The notes under the pieces: model-generated | What the model was told of the DNA's origin: nothing | Databases searched by the model: none | What the model saw: the letters and a program-made list of their open reading frames with translations, nothing else | Source of the DNA: JASJBU01 sp039714735 | GTDB taxonomy: Bacteria > Pseudomonadota > Gammaproteobacteria > Chromatiales > Chromatiaceae | Assembly (NCBI GenBank): GCA_039714735.1 | Contig: JBDLIT010000006.1 | Coordinates: 1-64,000 of the forward strand | Direction of reading: 5' to 3' | DNA: 64,000 nt | Made by a program: the position numbers and the translations under genes | Part shown: positions 25,413-35,365 of the stretch, in pieces | Layout: the number at the start of each line of letters is the position of its first letter | How positions within the stretch are numbered: the stretch's first letter is position 1

Positions 25413-25808
25413 ATGAAACTGAAAACCGTCTTACTCTCCAGTGTAATCCTGCTGGCCAGTGGTTGCGCATCGATCCAGCAACCCAGCGATGCTGAATTCG
25501 CCGCGCTGCCAGTCATCCAATTCGGCAACACGGTTCCGGCGGATGGCAAGTACATCCTGCATTTCCCACAAGACGTGGCCATCGATACGCCGGTCACCTT
25601 TGGCGGGAATCTATTCATAGCCGATGATGTCCAGACCCTGACTGTAACCCCCAAACAAGACATCTATGCCTATAAGGAATGGGTCAGCTATGACCGCAAG
25701 CACTGGCGGTATGCCGACGATGCCATGCAAGCGAATTTGCAGCTGAAGTTACCCGGATATGATCACCCGAAGACCGGTTATCTGACCCTGCGGCTGGAGC
25801 GAAAGTAA
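25413..25808 (+). CDS. Small lipoprotein of unknown function
   Basis: A 131-aa lipoprotein with lipobox LASGC (Cys at about 18) after a short signal peptide. The mature part is beta-rich (KYILHFPQDVAIDTPVTFGG, VQTLTVTPKQDIYAYKEWVSYD, KTGYLTLRLERK). I do not recognise the family. It follows the winged-helix gene by 24 bases with AAGGAG before its ATG, so the two are probably co-transcribed. It converges with sdhB. Confidence 0.75.
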   Translation: MKLKTVLLSSVILLASGCASIQQPSDAEFAALPVIQFGNTVPADGKYILHFPQDVAIDTPVTFGGNLFIADDVQTLTVTPKQDIYAYKEWVSYDRKHWRYADDAMQANLQLKLPGYDHPKTGYLTLRLERK

Positions 25809-25839
25809 TCTTAGCTCTCTATCAATCCATAGTCCCGGG

Positions 25840-26535
25840 TCAAACCGATTTCTTCAGCATCAGGGTTTTGATATGGCCGATGGCCCGGGTGGGATTGAGT
25901 CCCTTGGGACAGGCATCCACACAGTTCATGATGCTGTGGCAACGGAACATTTTGTAGGGACCATCCAGCTCATCCAACCGTTCGTCCGTGGCCTGATCCC
26001 GGCTGTCGGCCAGAAAACGCCAGGACTGCAGCAGGGCTGCCGGTCCCAGGTATTTGTCCGGATTCCACCAGAATGAGGGACAGGCGGTGGAGCAGCAGCC
26101 ACAGAGGATGCATTCATAGAGCCCATCCAACTGATCGCGCTGTTCCGGGCTCTGCAGCAGTTCCGTCTCAGGCTGTGGATCATGATGTTGGAGATAGGGT
26201 TTGACCGTGCGGTATTGGCGGTAGAAGGACTCCATCTCCACCACCAGGTCCCGGATCACCGGCATCCCCGGAAACGGCCGCACCTCGATGGGTTCCTTCA
26301 GATCAGCAAGCGAAGTGATGCAGGCCAGGCAGTTCCGTCCATTGACGTTCAGACCGTCCGAACCACAGACCCCTTCCCCACAGGAGTGACGAAAGGTCAG
26401 ACTCTCGTCCTGTGCCTTCAACGCCAGCAGGGCATCCCGCAGCATCATGCCCGGCTGCACATCGGTCAGCTCAAAATTCTGCATGTAGGGTTCATTGTCC
26501 CGGTCGGGATTGAAACGATAGATTTTGAATTGCAT
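25840..26535 (-). CDS. sdhB: Succinate dehydrogenase iron-sulfur subunit
   Basis: Carries electrons from SdhA to quinone through three clusters: 2Fe-2S ligands in CGEGVCGSDGLNVNGRNCLAC, and 4Fe-4S and 3Fe-4S ligands in CILCGCCSTACP and CHSIMNCVDACPKGLNP. It is 231 aa, the usual size. ATG at 26535 (MQFKIYRFNPD) is chosen because GAGTGGGG precedes it; a TTG 18 bases earlier would add six atypical residues. It is the last gene of the sdhCDAB operon. Direction of the reaction (succinate oxidation or fumarate reduction) cannot be read from sequence. Confidence 0.96.
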   Translation of the reverse strand: MQFKIYRFNPDRDNEPYMQNFELTDVQPGMMLRDALLALKAQDESLTFRHSCGEGVCGSDGLNVNGRNCLACITSLADLKEPIEVRPFPGMPVIRDLVVEMESFYRQYRTVKPYLQHHDPQPETELLQSPEQRDQLDGLYECILCGCCSTACPSFWWNPDKYLGPAALLQSWRFLADSRDQATDERLDELDGPYKMFRCHSIMNCVDACPKGLNPTRAIGHIKTLMLKKSV

Positions 26536-26549
26536 GAATTGGACCCCAC

Positions 26550-28304
26550 TCAATAGACACGCGGCTTGGGCGGAAAGGTTTCTACCGATAACGGCTGGGT
26601 CTGAACCGCCTTGAACTCAAGCTGGTCGTCCTGCAGGTAGTAGAGACTGTGTTTCAACCAGTTCTGATCGTCCCGCTCTGGATAATCGATGCGGGAATGG
26701 GCGCCGCGGCTCTCCTGGCGGGCCTCCGCGGACATCATGGTAGCCATCGCAATGTCCATCAGGTTCTCCAGTTCCAGCGCCTCGATACGCGCCGTGTTGA
26801 AGACTCGGCTGGTATCTTGCAGCCGCACATCAGGCATGCGTTCGCGTAGCTTGCTTAATTCAACGACACCCTCGCGCATCACCTCCTCATTTCTGAAAAC
26901 CCCGCAATGGGTCTCCATGACGCGTTTCAAATCCGCCTTGAGTGTGTCGACTGACTCGCCATCGCCCGCTTGATCCCAGCGTTGCAGATGAGACATCGCC
27001 CGGTCTATACTCGCTTCGGACAACGGACGCTGGATCTTGTTCTGGGCAAGATACTCAATGATGCTGTTGCCGGCTGAACGACCGAACACCAGAATATCGA
27101 GCAGCGAGTTACCACCCAGTCGGTTGGCTCCATGAATCGACACACAGGCACACTCGCCAGCGGCATAGAGACCCTGCGCCATATCATTTTCAACCGTTGT
27201 GACAACCTGGCCAAAGCGGTCGGTAGGTATGCCGCCCATCACATAGTGAGCCGTGGGAAAGACCGGGATCGGCTGCATGGCCGGATCGATGTGCATGAAG
27301 GTCTTCACCGTTTCACGAATGCCCGGCAGGCGTTTGGCCACCACCTCCTCACCCAGATGTTCGAGCTTGAGCAGCACATGGTCCTTGTTCGGACCACATC
27401 CCCGGCCCTCCCTGATCTCGGTGGAGATAGAGCGGCTCACCACATCCCGGCTGGCCAGTTCCTTGGCATTCGGCGCATAGCGTTGCATGAAGCGTTCACC
27501 GTCACCATTCAGCAGATGGCCGCCCTCCCCCCTGGCGCCTTCGGTAATCAACAGCCCTTTGCCGGCGATCCCGGTGGGATGAAACTGAAAAAACTCCATA
27601 TCCTGGAGAGGAATTCCGGCGCGTAACGCCATCGCCATGCCGTCACCCGTGTTGATATGTGCATTGGTATTGGTGCGGAACAGCTGGCCGCATCCTCCCG
27701 TAGCGAGCAGGATAGTCTGCGCCTCGATCAACAGCGGCTCACCAGTCGCTATCTCCAACACCAACGCGCCCTGGAATTCACCCTCATCGTGACGAATCAG
27801 ATCGATGGCGAAATACTCATCGAAAAAGTGCGTGTTGGCACGAATGTTCTGCTGGTAGAGCGAGTGCAGGATCGCATGCCCGGTGCGATCCGCTGCCGCA
27901 CAGGTGCGATTGGCCTGATCGCCGCCGAAATTCTGGCTCTGCCCGCCAAAAGCCCGTTGATAGATGCGGCCATTATCCAAACGGGAGAATGGCACCCCAA
28001 AATGCTCCAGCTCATAGACGATCTGCGGCGCTTCGCGGCACATGAACTCGATGGAGTCCTGATCCCCCAGATAGTCACTCCCCTTGACGGTATCGTACAT
28101 GTGCCAGTGCCAGTTATCCGGGGTCACATTGGCCAGCGCCGCATTGATTCCGCCCTGCGCGGCCACAGTGTGAGAACGGGTGGGAAAGACCTTGGAAACC
28201 ACCGCAACCCGCACATTGGCTTGTGCGAGTTGCAGGGCAGCCCTCAGACCAGCGCCTCCGGCGCCAATGATCAGGGTATCGAAGCGTCTTCGATCTAGTG
28301 GCAT
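26550..28304 (-). CDS. sdhA: Succinate dehydrogenase flavoprotein subunit
   Basis: FAD-containing catalytic subunit, 584 aa. N-terminal FAD-binding GAGGAGLRAALQL (about 14-26), the covalent-FAD region SHTVAAQGG near 44-52, substrate-site HPTGI with the preceding FFQF, and the active-site Arg region SRSISTEIREGRG are all visible. It begins after sdhD with a 13-base gap and ends 14 bases before sdhB. Length and motifs fit a standard gammaproteobacterial SdhA. Confidence 0.97.
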   Translation of the reverse strand: MPLDRRRFDTLIIGAGGAGLRAALQLAQANVRVAVVSKVFPTRSHTVAAQGGINAALANVTPDNWHWHMYDTVKGSDYLGDQDSIEFMCREAPQIVYELEHFGVPFSRLDNGRIYQRAFGGQSQNFGGDQANRTCAAADRTGHAILHSLYQQNIRANTHFFDEYFAIDLIRHDEGEFQGALVLEIATGEPLLIEAQTILLATGGCGQLFRTNTNAHINTGDGMAMALRAGIPLQDMEFFQFHPTGIAGKGLLITEGARGEGGHLLNGDGERFMQRYAPNAKELASRDVVSRSISTEIREGRGCGPNKDHVLLKLEHLGEEVVAKRLPGIRETVKTFMHIDPAMQPIPVFPTAHYVMGGIPTDRFGQVVTTVENDMAQGLYAAGECACVSIHGANRLGGNSLLDILVFGRSAGNSIIEYLAQNKIQRPLSEASIDRAMSHLQRWDQAGDGESVDTLKADLKRVMETHCGVFRNEEVMREGVVELSKLRERMPDVRLQDTSRVFNTARIEALELENLMDIAMATMMSAEARQESRGAHSRIDYPERDDQNWLKHSLYYLQDDQLEFKAVQTQPLSVETFPPKPRVY

Positions 28305-28317
28305 AGATTCATCTCAC

Positions 28318-28662
28318 TCAAAATATTTTGACTGCTGTGAAGAGGATTGCAGCCATCCAGAAACCGGATACGATAAGGCTTGCACCGATCAGCAGGAGTA
28401 CCGTCATCCGCACGCTGAAGGGTTTTACGTAGTCGATAACGATATCCCGCACACCGATCCAGGCGTGCATAAGGGCTGCCAGGGCAAACAGGAACACTGC
28501 GGTAAAGATCCAGGGATCACTCAGTCTGTTCTGCCAGTCGGTGTAATCAACGGGGGGATTGAGCAGCAGATAAAACAGTGCAAGAGGTATGAAGAGTCCG
28601 AGATAGACTGCGGTCACTCGCTGCAATAGCCAAGCCTGAAAACCCGCCATCTGTCTGCTCAT
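28318..28662 (-). CDS. sdhD: Succinate dehydrogenase membrane anchor subunit D
   Basis: A 114-aa membrane protein with three helices (LGLFIPLALFYLLL, WIFTAVFLFALAALMHAWIGVRDIVIDY and VLLLIGASLIVSGFWMAAILF). HAWIGVRDIVIDY holds the heme-binding His and the quinone-site Asp-Tyr region typical of SdhD. The start at 28662 (MSRQMAGFQAWLLQRVTA) overlaps the sdhC stop by four bases; longer in-frame starts run into sdhC and are rejected. Confidence 0.93.
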   Translation of the reverse strand: MSRQMAGFQAWLLQRVTAVYLGLFIPLALFYLLLNPPVDYTDWQNRLSDPWIFTAVFLFALAALMHAWIGVRDIVIDYVKPFSVRMTVLLLIGASLIVSGFWMAAILFTAVKIF

Positions 28663-29036
28663 AAGAGAAACCCACCTGCTACTGCCAGCAAAACCCCGCC
28701 AATAAATACGCTTATCGCGGATGTCCTTGCCTCCGGCAGATTCGCACCGATATCCAGATCGATCAACAGGTATCGAATCCCAGCCAGCAGATGATGCAAC
28801 AGCGCCCATAGCAGCAGAAGGGCAAAAAGCTTAAAGGACAGTGACTGGACGATAGTCACAGACTGCGCGAAACCATCAGCACTGGATAGGGACAGCCCCA
28901 GCAGATAGAGTAAAACCGGTATGGAGAGAAAAAGCAGTACACCAGTGATTCGATGGGCGATCGACACCAGGCCCATCATTGGCAGTTTGATTTTCAGCAG
29001 ATTGAGAAAGACAGGTCGTGTACTTTGCAGGGACAT
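28659..29036 (-). CDS. sdhC: Succinate dehydrogenase cytochrome b556 subunit
   Basis: A 125-aa membrane anchor. SIAHRITGVLLFL (about 25-37) is the SdhC signature with the conserved Ser and Arg of the quinone site. WALLHHLLAGIRYLLID (about 76-92) includes the heme-ligand His. Three helices in total. It is the first gene of sdhCDAB and its stop overlaps sdhD. The 187 bases upstream are AT-rich and must carry the operon promoter, but I cannot place it. Confidence 0.94.
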   Translation of the reverse strand: MSLQSTRPVFLNLLKIKLPMMGLVSIAHRITGVLLFLSIPVLLYLLGLSLSSADGFAQSVTIVQSLSFKLFALLLLWALLHHLLAGIRYLLIDLDIGANLPEARTSAISVFIGGVLLAVAGGFLL

Positions 29037-29223
29037 GTAGAAATATTAATGAGTTTCTTGAGCTGTTAATGGATTATAGACAACAAAGGAAAAACGTTTC
29101 TTAACAAAAAAAACGAATTACCCCATTTTTCAACTTTCTCTGTAACAAGGCAAATCTGCTTGAATAAATCATTCCAACGATGCAAAGATATGTTGCTCCG
29201 GTTAATCCTCAGGACGCAAGCTA

Positions 29224-31452
29224 TCATCGTATGGTTGAACGAATATCAGAAAATTGGCGCACCCAGGGTTTGAGTTTTTTATAGCGCTGTTTCTGCCTCT
29301 CCGCCTCTGACTTAGTCTTATAGCTGCCATTCAGTACGACAAACTGGCCCTGCCTGTCCTTGCCAAGTGGCGCAATGGCGACTATCCCCTGCAAGTTGTT
29401 TTCGGACCTGAACTTATCTGCTGCTTTCAAGGAACTGAAGACCGCCAATTGGAGTGTGTAATGATGCTTATCCTGCGCAAATACCCAGGCTTTACCGACG
29501 CTCTTTTTAGCCATGGATGGTTGCTTATTAATTTTTTTGTCGATCGGCTTTTTCGGTGGCGCTTGCTTCGGTGATCTAGCAGCGATGCTGTTTGGATCAC
29601 CTCCCAGACACTCAGCCACCTGCATCTCTCTACCTTGCTTGACAGCCTGATATTTCTTCCAAAAAGCCGCATCGATCTTCTTATGCGAGGAAGCTGCTTT
29701 GGGATTACGATAGCGTGAAGTCTGCCCAGGACCACCGTTATAGGCGGAATATGAGGCCCTCGCCAGATTATCCAATCCACCCGAGCGTTTGTGTTCATCC
29801 CTTTTCAGAGCATACTTGACAAGATAATGCGACAGCACCTCAGCGCCTGCCCGAGCGTTGTAATTGATATCCCAGCGGAGCTTCTGGGGATCATAAAATC
29901 CCCGCCAAACCCGTTCATTCAGCTGCATCAGGCCGGAATCACCGGTATTTGAACGCAGAGGGACTATCTTTTTCTTTTCCACCACATACTGTCTCCAGCA
30001 GCTCTCCTGCCAGGCCGTTGTCAGCACCATGTGCCTATACAGTTTAGTGATAGAGGGCTCGAGCTTTTTCTCCTTGGCAATCTGGTTGGCATTGGCGATG
30101 AGAAGATCCCGCATAATGGGTAGATATTTCGGCAGTTCTTTTTTTTGTGGAACCCAGAGATTAAGGCGTTCATCCGAGCTTTTAGCCCAGGCAGAGCGAA
30201 CGGGCCATAGATTGAAATAAAAACCTGTCGGCTCAATTGAGCCTGATGCGTCTGGCAGCTTGAACAGACGACGAAGTTCCGGATCGATGGTATCTTCATA
30301 ACGCAGTGGATCGATGCCCGGCTGATTGATGAGCATGCGCCCCATGCGTCTTAGGCCATCTGCGGAAATATCCAGACCGATCGCGGGACCCAATCGATCC
30401 AGCGCGCGAAGCGCATTGGCTGCGGTCAACAGACTGACGATAAGCATGGGCTCCTGACCAGGCTTTTCCAGGCTGATCTGACGCAGAACCGGTCCCAACC
30501 TCTGCCAGCTCTGGATAAACCAGTGGCGCACCGGATCATCCGAACGGCTTACCGGCATCGCCAGGGCATCCATCAACCGGTACCGGGCATCCAGCAGGAT
30601 TTCCAACAATACTTCATGCAGATCTTCCAACTCCGTCGCTGCTGCATAATGCTTAACCGCATTGGTGATCATGGCATCCATCATTTGCCAGTTCGCTTCC
30701 ATTTGTTGCAGTTCACCCGCGGTCAGGATCGCTTCCTGCTGTGATGATCGTGGCAGCCGGTCAATTTTCAGACTGATATCAACATCGATGCCATCCGGTG
30801 TAACCACCATCCCCGCCAACCTCAGACTATTGGTGATCCTGTTGATCTGCTGTGCCGAATGCCGGCGCAGCAGATGCGGCATGAGCTTACCGAGTTCATT
30901 GATTGATGGGTTCAAATCCACTTCATAACGGCTCAACATAGATTGCAGCTGCCCATCGGCCAAGTCCCACAAGGGTCCCGAACTGACCAGCTCGCCCTGT
31001 GGATTGTAGAGTCGGGTAGAGAGGATGTTCAACTTTACCGATCGTGCTCCAGGCAGAATAACCGGCTCAGCAAGGAACCTGGCATCGCCCACCCAATCGA
31101 ACAGGCCGGTACAACGACCAAAAATATCTGTCGCTATTTTAGCCTTGACATGCGCGGTAATTTCCAGCTTTTGCCGCTGTTCACTGAGGTAAGGATCAGA
31201 CAGGAATATTTTACTGCAACCTGCCGGATCTCTCAGGACTTCCACTTTTTGGCTCGGTGTATCAAATAACTGAGTAACCATCAATTGCTGTAGCAATGGA
31301 TAATCAAGCTTGATAGGCACGATGACGGTTTCAACAGCAGCCGGTGCTGCAATAACGAATGCTGACAGCAGCAAAAGAAGAAGACCGAATGACCTGTGTA
31401 TGGTCTTCTTAAGTATGTTCGTAGATCTTTGTCTTGAATAGTTTTCCGGCAT
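29224..31452 (-). CDS. Lytic transglycosylase with C-terminal SPOR domain
   Basis: About 742 aa, exported (hydrophobic segment FGLLLLLLSAFVIAAPAA near the N-terminus). A long N-terminal region of about 450 residues has no motif I recognise. The SLT domain follows, with WQESCWRQY (catalytic Glu), NTGDSGLMQLNERVW and YSAYNGGPGQTSRYR. The last 75 residues (YTLQLAVFSSLKAADKFRSE, FVVLNGSYKTKSEAERQ) form a SPOR domain, which binds denuded septal glycan. It probably cuts peptidoglycan at division sites. ATG at 31452 is preferred because the signal segment lies at a normal distance; a start 23 codons earlier is possible. Confidence 0.88.
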   Translation of the reverse strand: MPENYSRQRSTNILKKTIHRSFGLLLLLLSAFVIAAPAAVETVIVPIKLDYPLLQQLMVTQLFDTPSQKVEVLRDPAGCSKIFLSDPYLSEQRQKLEITAHVKAKIATDIFGRCTGLFDWVGDARFLAEPVILPGARSVKLNILSTRLYNPQGELVSSGPLWDLADGQLQSMLSRYEVDLNPSINELGKLMPHLLRRHSAQQINRITNSLRLAGMVVTPDGIDVDISLKIDRLPRSSQQEAILTAGELQQMEANWQMMDAMITNAVKHYAAATELEDLHEVLLEILLDARYRLMDALAMPVSRSDDPVRHWFIQSWQRLGPVLRQISLEKPGQEPMLIVSLLTAANALRALDRLGPAIGLDISADGLRRMGRMLINQPGIDPLRYEDTIDPELRRLFKLPDASGSIEPTGFYFNLWPVRSAWAKSSDERLNLWVPQKKELPKYLPIMRDLLIANANQIAKEKKLEPSITKLYRHMVLTTAWQESCWRQYVVEKKKIVPLRSNTGDSGLMQLNERVWRGFYDPQKLRWDINYNARAGAEVLSHYLVKYALKRDEHKRSGGLDNLARASYSAYNGGPGQTSRYRNPKAASSHKKIDAAFWKKYQAVKQGREMQVAECLGGDPNSIAARSPKQAPPKKPIDKKINKQPSMAKKSVGKAWVFAQDKHHYTLQLAVFSSLKAADKFRSENNLQGIVAIAPLGKDRQGQFVVLNGSYKTKSEAERQKQRYKKLKPWVRQFSDIRSTIR

Positions 31453-31583
31453 TTTATCCAACTCGTGTAAAACATCTCGTAGTGGGCAGATTATTGTTCT
31501 GCGTTTAAACCTATTTTCCAACTTTGCGTGAAGTTAGTATAGGATGCACACAATCGCCTCAGATCAGAGAAACGAAACCGGAC

Positions 31584-32198
31584 ATGCAAGAAAAGATATT
31601 GAAAATGCTCGAACTGCAGGATGCGATGAATCGCAAAATCAATGAATCCTGGCGGGAGGCGGATTACCCCTGGTATCGGGCGATCTGGACTGAATGCGCC
31701 GAGATGCTGGACCACTATGGCTGGAAGTGGTGGAAACATCAGAAACCGGATATCGAACAGGTCAAGTTGGAGGTCGTGGACATCTGGCACTTCACGCTCA
31801 GCGCACAGTTGATGCAGGGCCGTTCCATGGAACAGACCACCGAACAGATTGCCGGGCTACTTCAGCAGCCGGGGGATGCACTCGACCTCCGCACCGCTAT
31901 TGAGGAGATGGCGAAAGACGCCATCGAGACCCATGGCGCAAATATCTCAATCTTCGCCAGCATCATGGGATTCGCCGGAATCGGGTTAAATGACCTCTAC
32001 CGAATGTACATCGGCAAGAATGTCCTCAACTTCTTCCGTCAGGACCATGGCTACCAGGAGGGCCACTACGAAAAGATCTGGCATGGCCGTGAAGACAATG
32101 AACATCTGGTGGATATTCTTGCCACACTGAATCCGGATAGTGACTCATTCAGCGAGGATATCTATCAGGAACTAAAGGCCGCCTACCCCAATCCCTGA
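31584..32198 (+). CDS. Dimeric dUTPase-like / MazG-superfamily nucleotide pyrophosphatase
   Basis: A 204-aa all-alpha protein. EILDH-type metal-binding helices are visible as WTECAEMLDHYGWKWWK and KLEVVDIWHFTLS (ExxxE and ExxD patterns), the signature of dimeric dUTPase/dCTPase-like enzymes. The likely reaction is dUTP to dUMP plus diphosphate, which protects DNA from uracil. ATG 31584 gives MQEKILKMLELQDAMN, the usual N-terminus. It is divergent from the transglycosylase gene and stands alone. Confidence 0.82.
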   Translation: MQEKILKMLELQDAMNRKINESWREADYPWYRAIWTECAEMLDHYGWKWWKHQKPDIEQVKLEVVDIWHFTLSAQLMQGRSMEQTTEQIAGLLQQPGDALDLRTAIEEMAKDAIETHGANISIFASIMGFAGIGLNDLYRMYIGKNVLNFFRQDHGYQEGHYEKIWHGREDNEHLVDILATLNPDSDSFSEDIYQELKAAYPNP

Positions 32199-32448
32199 TC
32201 GGCAATCGACCGGTTCACCGGGGCGCATTGCGCAGCCAAGCTGGATGATTCGACATCCATGAACCATGCAAAGAAAGTTGGTGGCAACATGCGGAGGTCA
32301 CTACCAGCTGGAAAAAACCCCACTAGTTTCCTATTCTGAAGATATAGCAACCAAATACCAACATGCGCAATGAAGCTGTCACCGGGCCGGCAGGTTATGC
32401 CGTCTGAGTCCCGGGGCAGTTAATAATCGATGCAAGGAGCATCAAACA

Positions 32449-34971
32449 ATGCACTTCAAGCGCGTTCTGATACATCTTCTCTACTGGAGTCTGCTGAGCG
32501 GATTGATCCTGCCTGCAGTTTGTGTTGCCGCGAATGCCGGCAAACCGATTTTACGTATCGGCGTGGTCTATCGAGGAGGGGATACAGGCAATCGTATCCT
32601 GAGTGGCGCGAATCGGGCTATCGAAAGATACACGAAGAACAATGGAAAATTCCAGGTTGAGATGGAGCAGTACCCGTATCTTGATGAAACTACCGGAGTT
32701 GATTCGATCTTTTCGATTTTCGACAACAAGGATGGCAAGAACATCCATCTAGTATTGGGACCATCGGATAGCGGGATCTTCGTTGAGTTGGCAAAGCGTA
32801 CCGAATACGAGGAGAAGGCGTCGGTGCCCATCGTCTCGCCGCTGGTAACCGCCCAGGAGGGGAATCAGGAAAATGATTGGCGCTTCCGGACCAATGTGGA
32901 TATCGAGGCGCGCGCCAGAGCCATCTCCGACCACCTAGACCATGCCGGTTACCAAGCTGTCGGCGTCCTATACCGTGATAATGAATTCGGCAAACGGGCA
33001 GCTGAAGCATTCAAAACCCAGTTTGTGCAGGGAGAGGAGGACTATCTTGCACTACCCTATGCAGACGAACTGCAACTCCGCGAAAAGGCTCGAAAGATTC
33101 TCGAGCAGCGTCCCGGAGCCGTGGGCATATTCGGAAGACGCCATGAGCTGAAGTTTGTCAAACGCGAGTTCGAGGCACTCAACAGCGGCTGGTTTGACTA
33201 TCGCCCCCTGCTTTTCAGCATCAACGACACCCGCACCCTGAATATTCCCGAGACCTATTTTGTCTCTCTGGTAGGCCCGAATCGCAAGCCGAAAGAGGGC
33301 GAAACCGCAGAGATCTGGGATGAGGTCAGAGGCCTGGCCCACGACACTACCCTGTTTGTATTGCGCATCGCCGAGAGAATTCCCGGAAATCCCGCACGCG
33401 GTAGCTGGGCGGAATCTTTCAAAAAGAGGCTCTTCACTGGCATGTTGGGTCCACCGCAGACTGACAAGATGTTCAAAACCAGCATGGAGTTCAGCGACGG
33501 TAAGAATCTATCGCCTCCCTTGGTGCTCAAGAAGACTGCTGATATTGGAGAAGATTTCGCAAAACCTGGTCACTCATTAAAGGAGTTATGGAAACTGGGA
33601 GACTGGATCGAGATTCGACAACAACGTTATGGCGTTGCGATCTGGGTCAATCTGGGGATAGTGATCAGTATTACAATCTGGCTGACCATGGCTGACATTC
33701 GACGCCGGCAGTGCATGCGCTCACGAAGTATCTACACCCGTCCCCCTGTCTTTGCCTTGATCTTGTTCAACGTGGTGAGTGCCTCTGCGACACTGATCGC
33801 CATGGCCGAGATGGAGCTTATCAGGTGGGACAATATTCTCGCGGCAATCGGCGTGGCGTTAGGATACAGGGCGATGCTGACCAGTACGATCTTCGAGACC
33901 GCTCAGGGAAGAGCCCTGGGGTTCGGTCGCCTGTATGAAAGAATTCTGGCCTCCATCAACGATCGCATCATGCTGACCATGTACGAGAAGCAGAGCGCGG
34001 CCATCAACTACGTCACCTACACAAATTCCTTGCCGAACATGCGAGACCTGCTGGTCAACATATACAGCTTCGCGCATGACGGCGCCGATTCCCAGGCGCG
34101 CATCCATGAATTGGATGCAGAGATAGCGCGAGCCCAGGGTACGCTCAAACAACATGAAGTCTGTGCACGCCAGCTACTGCAAACGATGAAATGGAGCCAA
34201 TTGCAAGCCAGGAGTATTGTCCCCGACTATATCAAGGAAAGCGAACTTATCGACCCCAATACCATCCTCAGAGAATCCGTTAAGTTTGTCATGAAAGGGG
34301 ATCAGGAAAGTAAGAGTAAAATCAATGAACATGTCAAAACAACACTTACACAACTAAAGAAAGACAGCGCCGAAAGCTATAAGCTGGCGGTAAAAGATCT
34401 CAGTGATTCGCTCGACAAATCCCAAACTGAGCGTGGCCGGCTCTACTGCCGTCTGAGGTGGCTGTACACCCAGTGGGGGTTCAGTCTGCGCAGGATACGT
34501 CAGGAGAGTCTCCTGCCTGCAGACTTTATGATGAAAAGGAGAAAATTCAGTGCATGGCCTACCGGATGGAGTCACGCTAACAAGCAGCCGCAACAGCAAA
34601 ACCCCAACGACAACTCGCCCCCAACACAACAGGCGAAAGATCGTCGTGAACATCCAAGAATCAGCATCGATACTGAAGCGCAACTCGACATACTGGATGA
34701 GAATCGGAACGTTCTCCGGCAGATAGACGCTTCCATCACGGATGTGAGTCATGGCGGCGCCGGACTTAAGATCAATCCGGCCGCATTGGAGGAGACTCCA
34801 TTGGAATCGAACACATTGTTGATCCGCATTCCCAGTGGACCGCTGGCGGGGATTGAAGACCAAGTTAAGTATGTCCATCAACTCTCCTGTAGCGGTGTTA
34901 TTCAGTTGGGCATAGCGTGGGGTGACTCGAGTCCTGAGGTCAGCGATAGAATCAGACAATTGGCGGCATGA
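32449..34971 (+). CDS. Periplasmic-binding-protein sensor fused to PilZ domain
   Basis: An 840-aa protein with an unusual domain order. It has a signal peptide (about 1-28), a type I periplasmic-binding domain like branched-chain amino acid receptors (about 35-370, with ILRIGVVYRGGDTG and GVLYRDNEFGKRAAEAF), and three transmembrane helices (about 400-480: VAIWVNLGIVISITIWLTM, ALILFNVVSASATLIAM, ILAAIGVALGYRAML). A cytoplasmic helical region (about 490-690) follows, then a C-terminal PilZ domain (about 728-838). The PilZ part has the c-di-GMP-binding DRREHPR arginines and DVSHGGAGL. It likely links a periplasmic ligand and c-di-GMP in one receptor; the output is unknown. Confidence 0.85.
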   Translation: MHFKRVLIHLLYWSLLSGLILPAVCVAANAGKPILRIGVVYRGGDTGNRILSGANRAIERYTKNNGKFQVEMEQYPYLDETTGVDSIFSIFDNKDGKNIHLVLGPSDSGIFVELAKRTEYEEKASVPIVSPLVTAQEGNQENDWRFRTNVDIEARARAISDHLDHAGYQAVGVLYRDNEFGKRAAEAFKTQFVQGEEDYLALPYADELQLREKARKILEQRPGAVGIFGRRHELKFVKREFEALNSGWFDYRPLLFSINDTRTLNIPETYFVSLVGPNRKPKEGETAEIWDEVRGLAHDTTLFVLRIAERIPGNPARGSWAESFKKRLFTGMLGPPQTDKMFKTSMEFSDGKNLSPPLVLKKTADIGEDFAKPGHSLKELWKLGDWIEIRQQRYGVAIWVNLGIVISITIWLTMADIRRRQCMRSRSIYTRPPVFALILFNVVSASATLIAMAEMELIRWDNILAAIGVALGYRAMLTSTIFETAQGRALGFGRLYERILASINDRIMLTMYEKQSAAINYVTYTNSLPNMRDLLVNIYSFAHDGADSQARIHELDAEIARAQGTLKQHEVCARQLLQTMKWSQLQARSIVPDYIKESELIDPNTILRESVKFVMKGDQESKSKINEHVKTTLTQLKKDSAESYKLAVKDLSDSLDKSQTERGRLYCRLRWLYTQWGFSLRRIRQESLLPADFMMKRRKFSAWPTGWSHANKQPQQQNPNDNSPPTQQAKDRREHPRISIDTEAQLDILDENRNVLRQIDASITDVSHGGAGLKINPAALEETPLESNTLLIRIPSGPLAGIEDQVKYVHQLSCSGVIQLGIAWGDSSPEVSDRIRQLAA

Positions 34972-35005
34972 CTGAGACTGACACAGATAATCGGCCGACA
35001 GCCGG

Positions 35006-35365
35006 TTACAACGTCTCCGCCTTGCTCGCGCAATCTATACAGTGAGTTACAGTCGGGTCGAACTCCAGCCGACCTCTGGCGATCGGCTCGTCACAGCTCA
35101 GGCAATAACCATAATCACCGGATTCGAGACGTTTGAGAGCGGAGCCGATCCTGCCTAGTTCCAGCTCCCTCCTGCGGTTGGTCTCCTGTGACATCGCCTG
35201 GGCCTGCATGGCATCCATGCGGGAGAGCCTGCCGACCGAACTCTGATCCAGTTTCACCACACCTGCAGCGGCTTTGCCTGTCTGTTCAACCTGTTGCAGC
35301 TCAGTGCGACGCAGCTCCAAAGCCTCGCGAAAATGCTGTAGATCTGACTCAGAGAAATCCTTCAT
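35006..35365 (-). CDS. DksA/TraR-family zinc-finger protein
   Basis: A 119-aa protein with a coiled-coil N-terminal half and the DksA/TraR C4 zinc finger CLSCDEPI...CIDC (about 88-112). GRLEFDPTVTHCIDCA is the typical end. It is shorter than DksA (about 150 aa) and fits the DksA-like/TraR group that binds RNA polymerase through the secondary channel. The tip acidic residues of the coil (RMDAMQAQAM) include one Asp. It converges with the PBP-PilZ gene and is divergent from ppsA. Confidence 0.88.
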   Translation of the reverse strand: MKDFSESDLQHFREALELRRTELQQVEQTGKAAAGVVKLDQSSVGRLSRMDAMQAQAMSQETNRRRELELGRIGSALKRLESGDYGYCLSCDEPIARGRLEFDPTVTHCIDCASKAETL

